This document shows, piece by piece, positions 48,301 through 60,089 of a stretch of 64,000 bases of DNA. Each line of letters begins with the position of its first letter. Position 1 is the stretch's first letter. The stretch covers positions 4,644,704 through 4,708,703 of the forward strand of contig OZ038452.1 in NCBI GenBank assembly GCA_964036195.1, written 5' to 3'. The notes below the pieces were generated by a model. That model saw only the letters and a program-made list of their open reading frames with translations, had not been told where the DNA came from and ran no database searches. The position numbers and the translations under genes were made by a program. The stretch is from Sphaerolaimus hirsutus. Its lineage: Eukaryota; Nematoda; Chromadorea; Monhysterida; Sphaerolaimidae.

Positions 48301-50857
48301 TATGTATTTATGCTACCGTATTACCTCGAATTATCCCCCCCCCCTTGAATTAACCCCCCCCTCGAATTAACCCCCCCCCTCAAAATGGGCTGGGGAAATA
48401 ATAAACCCCCCCTCGAAATACCCCCCCTCCGGAATGATGTACATCATGGATGCAATGTACATGATGTATTTATTACTACTTATTTGCATCGCAGCTACAC
48501 TTATACGCTTATTTGTGTACAGATGTACATCTATAGCCCAAATATAACCTACTTTCTCACATTTATTACCGTTTTTGTGTAAGAAAAACCGTACTCTTCA
48601 CTATGAATTTCACGAAAATTTCTGGCGAAATAATAAAACCCCCCCTCGAATTAACCCCCCCCCCTCAAATTTTGCTGGCGAAATAATAAACCCCCATGGG
48701 GGTATTTCGAGGTAATACGGTATATTTTTTATATTTTCTGATATTTTAGAAACTCAGAAAATCTGTCAAAAATTAAATATAATTAAATGTCTCTGGAAAA
48801 TACTGGTAAAAATACAAATATCAAAATGTATTTACATGTACATGATACTTTCCAGGTATATGATTCCAAGATATTTCTTCAATGCTAACTAGGAATGGCC
48901 AAGGTTTTTTTTAAAAGGTTTTTTTTAAATAAAAAACGTTTTATTTAAAGAAAAACCCTGTCGTTGAAAAAAAACTTTTTCGGCCATCCCTAATGCTAAC
49001 CAATCTCACTCTCACACTGACTCCCCCGCCACTCAGGCGCCCTCGCCGAACGTGTTCAGCGGGAAGTTCCAGCTGCCCGACGCCCAACTGCACGACGACG
49101 CGGCGCTGCGCAAAGCCGCGCTGCAATACGCCGCCGAGGTGCAGCTCATCATCGAGAACATCGAGCGGAGCGGCAAGCGCGTGCTCATGTTCATCATGGA
49201 GGCGTTGATCAGCTGCGGCGGGCAGATTCTGCCGCCGCCTGGATATTTGGACGCCGTCGCCAGGTTTGCTTTTTTGGTGACTATTTGGGGTCTGGTGTCG
49301 AGGGGGTTGTAAATTTGGATTGGGGATGGCTGGTGTGTTTGTTTTTTTAAACGCAGGCGTCGAACCGTTTTTTATTTTAAAAAAACCTCAGCAAAAGTTT
49401 TTTTTTGATATTATGCACGACGTATTTTGCAATTTTTTGCGCGCAAGCGCGTAATTTCACATATTCGTTACCATTGGTGGTTCTTTTAATTGTTTTCATA
49501 ACCATCGTTTTTCACCCCTACGCGGGTCAAATCCCGACATTCACTCGAATGCAACAAGTTTGAAAAAAGTTCATTTCAGGTGGATTACTTCTGTTTTCCT
49601 TGCCCAGTTACGTCCGCCAAGCGGGCGGTTTGGTGGTCGTGGACGAGGTGCAAACGGGTTTCGGTCGAGCGGGATCACATTTTTGGGCGTGGCAGACGCA
49701 CGCGCCAGGTTCGATTCCACGTCATTATTTTGAATTTTTGGTATTTTATAAAATGGTTTGTTGAATTTTTTTCAGATTTCGTGCCTGATATAGTGACGAT
49801 GGGTAAGCCGATGGGCAATGGATTTCCCGTCTCTGCCGTCGCGACCACCAGAGATGTGGCAGCCGCGCTTGGAAAACACGTCATGTATTTTAACACAGTG
49901 GGTGGAATTCGGATGGTTTTTGGCTAGGCGGGGCTGGAAAGTTGCCAAAGGAGGGAAAATCAGTCTAAAAATTATTTCGCAGCGGAGTTGTAATTTTTTA
50001 TCATAAATGGCACGTAAAATAATTGACTGAAATAAAAACAAATATTTTCGGTTGAAAGCATCTGCGATGCAACTATGATTTCGTATACCTATCTCGCTTT
50101 ACAAAAGCACAAAACGAGTATATGCATTGCCTGGGCAGTCCGAGCGGGTCCCAGTCCAAGTAATCACTCAAAAAGCGAAAATACGGGTCAAACCAAATAA
50201 AAATAAAAAATTTCAGTTCGGAGGTAACCCGGTGAGCTGCGCCGCCGGTCTGGCCGTATTGAACGTTTTGGAACAAGAGAAACTGCAACAACACGCTCAT
50301 TCAGTTGGGCAGCACTTTCTGCACAGTCTACGCAAACTGCAGAAAACTCATCCACGTATTGGCGATGTTCGGTCAGTGGACCGTTTTGTGCATGTAAATT
50401 GATTCAACACACTTGATTAGGGTTCGGACTGGAGAGATGACGGTATTCGTTGTTTTAAAGATTTGGTGTCCAACATTAGACACGGTATATCGACCTGTTG
50501 TCGATGATTTATGTCTCCGAATTTTTGATAATTTCAAAATTGTCATTTTCAATCAAATCCCTACACCCAAAAAAATCCAATCTTCTCCGCAGCGGCGTGG
50601 GCTTGTTTCTGGGCATAGAGCTCGTCACTGACAAGTCGAGTCGTACGCCAGCTACCCAACTAGCGGCCGATGTGATTTTGGCACTGCGCCAAAATCACAA
50701 CATCCTATTGAGTGCGGAAGGACCAAATGATAATGTGATCAAGATTAAACCACCTATGTGCTTTAGTCATGAAAATGTGGACGAGGTTTGCGATAAACTG
50801 GACAGGGTTTTGACCCAGTTTGATATGATCGCTAATGGGGAAGTGATCAATAATTAG
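45343..50857 (+). CDS. ETNPPL: ETNPPL-like class III aminotransferase (ethanolamine-phosphate phospho-lyase), 10 exons
   Basis: Exons: 45343-45410, 45855-45973, 46892-47051, 47389-47469, 48052-48145, 49037-49263, 49608-49708, 49776-49897, 50217-50371 and 50593-50857, giving 1392 nt and 463 residues (human 499). PLP-fold motifs: [69 protein letters not shown] (D262), TMGKPMGNG (PLP lysine K294), [12 protein letters not shown] and IKPPMCF. The closest family is ETNPPL/PHYKPL (AGXT2L1/2), which degrade phosphoethanolamine or phosphohydroxylysine by PLP-dependent phospho-lysis. Sequence reading favours ETNPPL but cannot settle substrate. An in-frame upstream ATG at 45274 would add MEWVLPLLSRVNNRLC plus seven residues. 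All splice sites are GT-AG. Confidence 0.93.
46105..46316. repeat. Family A MITE (TAAAGTAAAGTG subtype) nested in a family E element
   Basis: GGGTGTATTCCCAAACCCTT and GGGCTTGGGACTGCCACC are the ends. It interrupts a family E unit, whose GCTAGTTGACACTTGTGTCA lies to the left and CCGTGTCAACTCAGATACGT to the right. It lies in ETNPPL intron 2. A family B-like remnant follows at about 46665-46826 (CTTGCGGAATTGACCCC). Confidence 0.7.
47828..47993. repeat. Family D inverted element in ETNPPL intron 4
   Basis: GGCCCCACACACACACTAGT then TGACATCGACACCA is mirrored by TGGTGTCGATGTCAACCGGT then GTGTATGGGGCC. It is a near-complete copy of about 165 bp ending 60 bp before exon 5. Confidence 0.8.
48315..48722. 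repeat. TACCGTATT-type inverted element (copy in ETNPPL intron 5)
   Basis: TACCGTATTACCTCGAATTA and TTTCGAGGTAATACGGTA are the ends, with blocks of CCCCCCCTCGAATTAACCCC just inside. The core is about 170 bp. Confidence 0.8.
48890..48992. mobile_element. Short hAT-like MITE, TAGGAATGG/CCATCCCTA
   Basis: TAGGAATGGCCAAGG and TTTTTCGGCCATCCCTA are flanked by the exact 8-bp repeat ATGCTAAC. It is only 103 bp, almost all hairpin made of TTTTTTAAA and AAAAACG. It ends 44 bp before ETNPPL exon 6. Confidence 0.9.
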
Positions 50858-52860
50858 GACTCAATTGTTACTAAACTCGGCATACATGATACTCTACAAT
50901 GAGTCGCATGACGTCATATCATGCACGCTGTATCCAACCCGTAGAACTCTGTTTTGGTGACTCGTGCTTATGCATACACGGAATGAAACCATTCAATTGT
51001 GCCTGCACAATTCAAATACTCGATCAAAGTGTAATTGAGTTATTTGGCATGATGCCATCCAAGCGTCGTCTGGATGGACAGCATCTGAATAAATACAAAG
51101 CGGGAACGTTTTCCGAATTCAAAATTTTGAATGTAACAAGTTTTCTTCAAAATGAATTGATAGCATGTAACTTTTCTAGATATGAATTAGATTAAACGTA
51201 GGTAAACGTATAATCAAAAATTTGCAGCACCTATCGGCACAAAAATTGGAGTAAACGAGTGCGTAAAGAACAGCACATCTTTATTTTCCTTTTTATTATC
51301 TTTCCATTTTCTTTTTGAATATTTTCATTTCTCGTTCGCTCTACAAGAACAAAATATAACTTTCCGATTTTGTAGAATGATATGTCTGTCGACTATACAT
51401 ATTCACATATTTACGACCCGCTTTTCACATATTTTTTCTACTGTATTTAAGATGTATCGCACTTCGCTGTTCAGTAAGCTGTTGAATTTCATTGACGCTC
51501 AGCGAAGCGAAACATAAGTGGACCAAACTTGTAGAGTATCATGTATGCCGAGTATACCTATTTATTTTTAACTCTTTTAATCACTTAGGATACAAATAAT
51601 TCGCAAAAAAAAATTGTCTTAGGGATTTTTGGCTGTGGGTGGAGTTTTGCATCTTTTTCAGGAACTTGAGCGTAGGTTTCAGTTCCCTCTATTTTTATCT
51701 CATTTTAATAGCTTTTTCAATATTTTTACGTTTTATACACCAGAAAATACTCTAAATGTACTTACATTTATTTCAAAGTTGATCGAAATTGCCCAACCTT
51801 TACAAGTGATTACATTTATGTATTTATATATTTAGTAATTTCATTGATTTTTGCTGCCGGATTTATCATTCCTACCTTACAAGGATGTACTTATCACTGA
51901 AATTTATTTTTTGTGATGGTTCGATGAACTAGTAGAGTTATTATACCATTTTGTTAAATATTCACACGCCAGTTTGGTGTGATAATTTATAAGTTTGTTG
52001 TAGTTTTGTTGCACCAGTTTTTGCCCGCTGTACCGACCTGATGATACTTATGTATTTCATACATGTAAAAGCTAAGTAAGTGGCTGTGCACATTGAAAAA
52101 TCTGTTATTTATTAAAACTCCGGGTATATTTGAAAAATTGATGACATTTTTCGAATTTTCTAAAAAAATCCTGACTTTGAAAAATTCTTCTTGGGTGTAT
52201 GTATATGGGTCATCATCTCATGGGTTCAATGTTCATTTTTCACTTATCGAAAGTTTTTTCAACAGAAATGTTTTTTGTGTGGATGGCCGATGTAATTCAA
52301 GATAATTACATTTATTTATTAGGTTTCACAAATGTTTTTTTTAGTGTATCGGCTATTTCTTTTATGGTCTTTTATGTGGTACATGATAGATCATTTTTTC
52401 ATATTTATATTCATGACACTGCGGTATTAAATTAAATCCGAAAAAGCAGGCGACAACTCTATGCGAATTTACATGTTTTTGTGTTATCAGTTTATATATT
52501 CAGTTTTCAGTAGGAATACTGAATTACTTCAAATTCTAGTTCACGGTTCAAAATGCATGTAAATGCCACTGTGACCTCCATTTGTTTTATGTTTTGGCAC
52601 TATATTTAGATTATCCTTATATTGGGGTATTTCCTTATTGACTTTATCTTTTCTCAAAATTTCCCTCACCAAAAATGATTTATCGCCTCCCCTCACCAAA
52701 AATGTGTCTATTCACCCTGCCCCAAATTCAATTAAAACGCAAAGCATATGAAACTGTGCACTTACCCGCGTGTTGGAACACCTCAAATGCGCCTTACCTT
52801 CTTATTGGATCTGACCCCTGGCGCACTGAATCATTATCATTTTTGCACCCCCCCCCCCAG
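50858..52860. other. Intergenic region between ETNPPL and RBSN
   Basis: AT-rich sequence without recognisable exons, ETNPPL 3' UTR included. Unlike the rest of the window I saw no clear MITE here. The run of nine or more C before CAG at 52851-52860 is the acceptor of RBSN exon 1, so a 5' UTR exon of RBSN should lie in this stretch. Confidence 0.55.
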
Positions 52861-55800
52861 ATGCTGGCGTCGTCCTCGGCGAACATGGCGCCGGACGCGA
52901 ACGAGCAGGACGACATGCGCCAGGGCTTCCTGTGCCCCGTGTGTTTCAGGGATTTGGGCGACGCGGCGGGGTTGAGGCAGCATTTTGATAGGGATCATCC
53001 CGCAGAGACTGATTTGGCTGTGCAGTTGAAGGGTGCGTTTTTGGTGTGGTTGAGTGGGTTTTTGGTGGTTGGTTGCCGTTGCCTCATTGGGCGTAGTTCT
53101 CCGCATGGTTTGGTTAGTTGTCTCTGATTTGAGACTCTTCCCCCCCCCCCGAACCTGTCAAATGACAAATGTGATGCAAATTGTCGAAATATCGAGTATA
53201 CCCCCCCCCCTCAAACTCTTATACAACTCCATAGACTCTTATACATGGTGGTTTTTGTTGCATTGTTCTACGTCTGCATTAGTATTAGTACTGGGATTAC
53301 AAAAAATTTGGCGAGATGATAAACCCCCGTAAAATAAACGGTAGTTTGATGGTTTGACATTTTACATACTTGACACTTTGCATGCCATTTCACAATGTTT
53401 CTGAGTGGCCCCAACCGCACAAAAATGATTGTTTTTATCCCGCATTCTCCCACCTTCAGGTCTATTCGCCAAGGCCAAAGTGCGCATGACTCTCCCCCAA
53501 TCCGACTGGCACATGCGCGGCTTGATGCGGTCCGGCTCGGCCGGCAACGAGCCCACCGACGGCCGGCGCTCCCCGTCGCAGCAGCAGCAGAAGCGCGGCG
53601 GCATCGAACAGCCGCTCGGAGAGTGCACTGATTGGACGGAGGTGTTTCAAAAAGATAGGGACACTTGCATCGATCAGGTTGCCGTGCAGACGAACCAATT
53701 GATTATTCGACTCGATAAATTGGTCAATCATTGTCCCGCGGAATTGTCTAAGAGAAAGGGTGGGTTTTTTGATGGGGGTTAATGTGCCCGAGTAATTTTA
53801 CCTAAATCCTTATTAAATTCGTACTTCAGTTTTTTCCAAACCTGAACGAGTTTTTGAACACACATAGAAAGCAGAAATGTCGATAAAAAATGATAAAAAC
53901 GTCTATTTTCACGCAAGAACAACCAGCACCAGGGTCGGCAGACGCTTTTTAAAAGTAAAATTCTTCGAAAACTCGCTTCTATCACGGTAAAATAAAATCA
54001 CTTTCAACCATCCCCAATCCTTCCTCACTCCCACAATCCACACACTGGCGTTGCGGTACCCGGTACGGTACGGCGAATTTCCTATTTTTCGGTAAACGGT
54101 ACGGTACGGTAAATTTTCAATTTTCCGATACACGGCACGGTACGGTGATTCTGAAAAGCGCGTTACGCGGTACGGTAAATTTCGAAAGTGGCAGTAAACG
54201 GTACGGTAAATTTTCCAAAAAATGCGGTACGGTACGGTAATTTCTGCCACCCTACCCACAGAGTTTGAACGCGAAGCCGTACCGTGGCAAAACGACTCAA
54301 CATGCCCCTCATGCCGCGTGTGCTCGGAACCGTTCAACTTGCTGCGGCGGCGGCACCACTGCCGCCTGTGCGGCACGCTCATGTGCAAACAGTGCAGCGT
54401 GTTCATAACGTTCCTCATGGCTAGGAAGTTGGTCAATCCCGCTGTCGCTGCGGGGTACAGCAGTGAAGTTGGCAGATTTGGAGCCCTGGAGGGTGGTGAC
54501 CCGGTGGGTTTTTTAGGTGGATGTGTGTGGGAGATATTGGCTCTGCACGAACTAGTTGACAAGAGCACCAAATGCCAACTGGTTCCCGTCCCAATTCGAA
54601 GCTTGCAGACGAGCCGGCGTTGCGAATGAAGCTGTATTGTTGAAAACATAAATATTTCGGTGTGTGCAATTTACGAGGCCGATAATGCGTGGCGTTATTC
54701 GTATTCAGCAGCAAGCTTTGAAATGGGATGGGGACCAGTTGACATTTGGTGTCGTCAACTAGTGTGTAGGGCCATTGTAAGTATCGCTATGAACCTTCGG
54801 TTCAATTGAAATTTTCTAAATTTACGCTTCATCTCATTGTGACTCGAGCCTATTGCCCATTTCAAATTTACCACGTTGTTTTCCCTCGCCATGTAAACTC
54901 TTGATCGCTGCGTAATTTGCTCAATTCCCTAACCTTCTAATACTGCCGTCACATGCACGTTTCACATGCCGCATGTAAATCTGCCGCGCATGCCCAGGAT
55001 AACGGCGTGAGTCCGCGTCGCAGAGCGGAGCGCCTGTTGACGGCCGCCGCCGGCGCCGTGCTCAAGCGGGACACTTCCGAGATCAGCGTGGCGTCCTTTT
55101 TTAACCAGGTGCCGCATTGTTGCCGTTTTGTTCGGATTTATTTGGCCGTGGTAAGGCATAACCTAAAACTATTACTACCTGTTGCGGTTCAATGGCTTGT
55201 CTCAGTTGAAACCCATGATTCGAGGCGTCACTAGCACCTGATTTTTCTGCATACCGTAATGCATAATTTTTTGCAATACCGTATTTCTTCTAATACAACG
55301 CCATATCTCCGACAGAAGGAACCTCCAATAGAACGACAGGTTTTGGCACTTTTTACACTCACGAAAAAATAGAACGGCAGGCAGAAATTACGTTGGAAGA
55401 CTGCCAAAACGCAGAAATATGCCAAAAATGAATGGCGAGAATCTTGAAAGTGTTCAAAATGAGTATTAAGAAGCACTATTTTCTTTTCATATCATGTTTT
55501 GATAAATTTATGCTCTGATATTAACAAGTTGATGAAATATTATTTAAAAAGAAACAGTGTGATAATGTTGTGTGAAAAATTCGTGAAGAAAAACGCAGAA
55601 CGGCAGCCTCTAATACAAGGACACGTAAAAAAGTGCATGAAACCCACCCAGGAGGGGGAGTCGCACCTGCGCGTGTGCCCCCGCTGCAAGCAGCTGCTGA
55701 GCCGCCGCGACGCGGTCATCGAGGCGCGCCAGTCGCCGCCCATCATCGTGCAGCTGTACGAGCGCCTGCGCCAGTTCATCGACCAACTCGCCACCACCTA

Positions 55801-58800
55801 CCCGACGTATTGTAGAATGGCGCATAGTTTGGGGTTGGTGCACTTTTGCGTTTTTTTGTGTGTTCGTCAGTTTTTGTGAAGATTTTTGTATTTTGGACAG
55901 TGTGCCGCCGGCCATGTAAACCCGCCGGCCGTGTAGCATCGAAAAATGCCTATTTTTCATGGGGGTTTTTTTTGTCAGTTTTCATTTTTTTAGGTGCGGA
56001 ACACATTTGAGTAAAGTCAAAATGTTAAGAAATTTCATTACTTATCATATCTGACTTCATTCAAATGTGTTCAGCACTTGGGTCTACATGGCCGCGGGGT
56101 AGAATAACATGTCAGCCTACATCGAATTTTGTACGTCCTAAATCATGTTTTTGCGGCGAAAGAAAATTCAGATAAAAAATTAACATGCGCAGCGAAATGT
56201 GTCGTATCAGCTGTAAAAAATTACCTACGCAACCTTTTTTGATAAATAAAATTACCTACGCTGACCGCAAATAATTTTCATTGTGAAATGTGCATGCAGC
56301 CTCGGCGAGTCCATGTATACTCTGCAAGATGCCCAACAGTTGCGGCTGAAAATTATGAATCTCCAGGAACAAATCGACGTTCTCAGGTGAATTTCCACTA
56401 TTTACTTCTCTCAAAAGATTTTTCTCTCACAACAAAGTTCACGCATACAGCAAAAAGATCGAAACTTTCGGCGTGACCGAAAGCGGCGGCAATAGCGGCA
56501 ACTTCAAAGCGGAAATCTCGCCGCGGCGGCAATTGCTGCAGCGCAACGTGCGCATCTACGCGACCAACATTCTAAAAGAGACCATTTTTCACGTGCCCAC
56601 GCTGCCCGACGAACAGCAGTACGTGGGGCTGCAGAAAATGTACAAGGAGCAGATTAGAAGACAGATTGAGGATGAGAGAAGCGAGAGTTTGGCCAGGGCC
56701 AGTGCCGCGGCTGGAGCCGGTGAACAGCTGAGGGTTAGATGGGTTTTTTGAAATTTTAGTGTTATAGGTGCTTGGATCAGGAATGTAGTCGGTGGGGGTG
56801 GGCTGAGATGCTGAAAATGTACGGAATGCTACTATCGTGTAGGAATTTTTGGATATTTTTCAGAAATTGTCAAAGACAATTTCACAGTGAGAATTTTCAG
56901 AGAGATTTACAAAGCACTTCAAGTGTTCTCAGATTTTGTCGAAACCTAACTGTCGTGACTAAAATGTTTAATAAAAAATCAATTTTGCACAAAATATATA
57001 GCTACAGCTTAAGAAAATCATCTTCTCGCAGCCAAACAGCCTGTCCAAGCCGGGCACCGACGTCAAGTCGGCCTACAGCGGCCACGGCACCATTGTGACT
57101 GGCACCGGCGCGGCGGTGTCTTCGAGCGGCGGCTGGTCGGCCGATTATGGCAGCATGCCAGCCGTTTTCCATTACAACCCGTTTGATGAGCAGGATGAGG
57201 CTCAAATTGACCCGGTGCAACAGCAAATTCTGATTATAAAGAGGTGAGTGGCATGAAGCGTTCTCCGAGGTTTGGACTTCTGGGCATGTTTATTGCGGTA
57301 CTACGCACTTTAGTTGACAACAACGACTACAAATGTCAACTGGTTCCCGTCCCAATTCAAAGCTTGCTGGCGAACCCAGGGGTATCTTGAATTTTGACCC
57401 TCCGAGTGGTTGGATGGATAGCAAATCGCTCCTCCGGAGGGATAGATAGCTGAAAAAATTTCTGGGGGGGGGTTGTGGTGGTTCGATATATAGGCTTTTT
57501 CGGGGCATAGAAGGAAGAAAAGGGAGAAAAATCGCCAAAAGCAGGTGTAAAATAGCTCAAAATGGGTATGCAAGAGCATATAGTACTCAAAATAGCTGAA
57601 AATAGGCAGTTAGACGCATGAACCAGTGATTTTGGAGGTGAAAATCTATATATTGGTATGAAAAATAGCGATTTTGAGCGAAGATTGGGGTATAGTTTCT
57701 GAAAAATCGCTCCAGATAGGTAGATAGCTGAGCGATTTGGGGGGGGGGGGGTTTAGGGGGTAGTAGCCCAAAATTTTGGCTCCGGGATAGATAGATAGCT
57801 GGGCGGTTTGGGGGGGGGGGTAACCCCCCCCCCAACCCCCCCCCCCCCCCCCATTCGAGACCCCTGGGCGAACCGTCCACGACGTTCAAATGCAAACGTG
57901 TTTTATCATGTTGCAAATGAAGCTGTAGTGATGAAAAAAATATTGCGGTATGTGCAACGGACAAGGCCGACATGAATTAAATTTATGTGTATATAATAAT
58001 CGTCGGCAAGCTTTGAATTGGGATGGGCATCAGTTGACATTTGGTGTCGTTGTCAACTAGTGTGTGTAGGTCCAAACAATAATATTTAGCACCTTTTATA
58101 GGTTATACTAGGTCTTTTAAAGGGCGTGCACTGATACGCACACGTGCCCGATACGCACATATGCCCGTTTTTTTCACTTGTCACTTTTTCAAGTGATTTT
58201 CAGATATGAATAAAGTGAAAAAAAGTTGCGCAATGACATTAGTAAACTTTTTCACTTCACTCATATCTGAAAATCACTTGAAAATGTGTCAAATGAAAAA
58301 CAATGAAAAATGGCTATTTTTCACTGTTTTTTTCACTTGACACATTTTCAAGTGATTTTCAGATATGAGTGAAGTGAAAAAAGTTCACTAATGTCATTGC
58401 GCAACTTTTTTTCACTTTACTCATATCTGAAAATTACTTGAAAAAGTGTCAAGTGAAAAAAACGGGCATATGTGCGTATCGGGCACGTGTGCGTATCAGG
58501 CCTGCCCCCTTTTAAACTATTCGGAACCAGTTAATCTGTTCGCATATATAGGATTGCCAATGTATGGAGTTATTCATAAATTTTGAGTTCGCAATTTTGA
58601 TTTCCAGCAAAAAAAACAACTACAAGAACATAATTTTTCGCGCGCAGCACCCTGCGGCAGGCGGCCGAGGCCGGGCGTCTGGACGACGTGCACATTTTGG
58701 AGGCCAATCTGCGCGAGTTGGAAGCGGCGCTGAAAGAACGCAGTTTGGACACGCCGCGCACGCCCGCACCTCAGCAGTCGCAACTGGCATCTGATGCTTG

Positions 58801-58801
58801 A
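52861..58801 (+). CDS. RBSN: Rabenosyn-5 homolog: FYVE-domain Rab effector (9 exons)
   Basis: Exons: 52861-53032, 53460-53759, 54262-54503, 54998-55108, 55652-55833, 56300-56386, 56451-56733, 57032-57243 and 58648-58801, giving 1743 nt and 580 residues (human 784). An N-terminal C2H2 finger (C25, C28, H41, H46) is followed by VQTNQLIIRLDKLV. The FYVE domain has CRVCSEPFNLLRRRHHCRLC, with the RRHHCR PI3P-binding signature, and its last pair is CPRC in exon 5. VQLYERLRQFI follows, then one NPF motif (508-510, an EHD-binding site). The C-terminal helix pair, AAEAGRLDDVHILEANLREL, matches the Rab5-binding end. Known role: links Rab4/Rab5 and VPS45 in endosome recycling. The end of exon 3 is uncertain (54503 chosen; 54431 and 54467 are also in phase). 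ATG 52885 is an alternative start. Confidence 0.92.
54050..54254. repeat. GGTACGG-repeat element beside RBSN exon 3
   Basis: Tandem CGGTACGGTAAATTTTC units end in TTTCTGCCACCCTA, an hAT-like right end. The left end (CACTGGCGTTGCGGTACCCG) is a poor match, and I could not verify a target duplication. The right end abuts CCCACAG, the exon 3 acceptor, so element sequence makes up part of its pyrimidine tract. A small related fragment (TAGGGTGACAG ... GTTAGTCACCCT) is at 47702-47780. Confidence 0.6.
54545..54775. repeat. Family D inverted element in RBSN intron 3
   Basis: GAACTAGTTGACAAGAGCAC then CAACTGGTTCCCGTCCCAAT is mirrored by TGGGATGGGGACCAGTTGAC then GTCAACTAGTGTGTAGGGCC. Confidence 0.75.
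57300..58065. repeat. Family D element split by a GATA-type repeat
   Basis: The left arm (TAGTTGACAACAACGACTAC, CAACTGGTTCCCGTCCCAAT) at 57312-57365 and the rest (GCGAACCGTCCACGACGTTC onward) at 57886-58065 belong to one family D unit. Positions 57376-57885 are an inserted GATA-type repeat with long G and C homopolymers. It lies in RBSN intron 8. Confidence 0.75.
58122..58508. mobile_element. hAT-like foldback with GTGCGTATCGGGCACGTG arms
   Basis: The exact 8-bp repeat CTTTTAAA flanks it (58114-58121 and 58509-58516). The arms CTGATACGCACACGTGCCCG and CGGGCACGTGTGCGTATCAG are perfect complements. Inside, CACTTG, TTCAAGTGATTTTCAGATAT and GTGAAAAAAGTT repeat as nested inverted blocks, so nearly all 387 bp can pair. 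Confidence 0.88.
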
Positions 58802-60089
58802 TATGCGATTCTGCCTTGGACATCCGCGCCCGGTGGACATGCGCGCTCAGTGGACATGCGCGCTCAGTGGACATGCGCGCTCAGTGGACATGCGCGCTCG
58901 GTGGACATGCCCGTTGCTGTCGAATGGCTTCGCCAAGCTGGTGCAAATAGCACAAAATGTTGCGACAACGCAAAAGACTGCAATGTGACACAGTAGGTGC
59001 TTGTTTGGCCAGTGCTCTGCCGTAGCGGAAAAATGCAGATAATTGCATCTGTCTTGTCCACCGAGCGCAGATGTCCACAGCTGCTGAGTTGATTTTGAGG
59101 GCTTTCGTGTTTGTTTCTTTTTCGCCGTATTTGCTGTACCTAATAATTACTTTGGTATAGGTAGGTAATACCTTCATTTCTGAATGTTGGGTTAATCATT
59201 GAGTACATTTCAAACAAATAGTAATTAGTCTGCTTGCAAATTCGTGGGGGTTGTGGTAATTTGGTCACTGTCTGTAATAAATTGTGATGACACTTGTCGA
59301 TTCCACATTGAATGCTCAGTTTGCGTGGTACAGTGCTTTACTCTGGACACATTATTTCCAATTAGTCCAATTATTTCATGTCTCTAAATAGTTCAAGAAC
59401 TTAGCACGTATTTACATACAATATCGGTAAACCCAATGATCTAAAGATATCTATAATTAAATAAGAATCAACGTACAAAGGTCCAAAAGTTTTTCGCACT
59501 CTTCCTTTTTACTTTTCACATGCACTTATTTTACAAATAAAATACACATCTGTGTTTATTCCATTCCTTTTGTGTGTGTACAGACAGGCATAATTCCACA
59601 CTAATCGTATGTCATCAGGTCATAATTGTGTCAAATTGTACCTCAGGGTTTTAGATTTTGAACCTCTAATTAAATATTTTAAGGGTAGAAATGGAGCCTT
59701 TTACACACTAAAAATATAAAAACTAGAAATTGAAAAGTATACTATACTGTCTATACTTGATGAGATTTGAGGTCACACTAAATCCCTGATGTATTTATTT
59801 ATGTAATTTTTAAGTGTGTCATTTTGGAGAAGTATAACACATTCATTTTGTGCACAACGACTATTGACCATAATTCATGCAATAAAAGAACTCATTGTGA
59901 ATGAAGTTGTAGAAAAAAGTAATAAATATTTGGGCCGCCCAGGATGTCCAGTTTCGTATGTCGGAATGTTTTTACATGTGCAAATGTTTATCAAAAGCTA
60001 CTTGAACGTTTGAATTTATTCTAGAATTACACCTTGCAGTCCGTTCTCGTTTTCAGTCCTTAGCTCTTCACAACAACATTTAGTTCAAA
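58802..60089. other. Intergenic region between RBSN and ACAA2
   Basis: RBSN 3' UTR, then AT-rich sequence. At 58828-58918 there is a tandem GGACATGCGCGCTCAGTGGA array of about five copies, with a reversed relative (CCACCGAGCGCAGATGTCCA) at 59059-59078. I saw no exon and no clear MITE. A short pyrimidine-rich stretch around 60040-60075 lies before the ACAA2 start. Confidence 0.55.

Noticed and set aside
50899-51195. 98-codon frame just after ETNPPL
   Set aside because: It begins after the ETNPPL stop, has no family match, and lies in what should be its 3' UTR or spacer.
53909-54649. 246-codon minus-strand frame, the longest in the window
   Set aside because: It runs antisense across RBSN exon 3 and the GGTACGG repeat (YRTVYRKIGNSPYR strings). 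The plus strand carries the clear FYVE domain.
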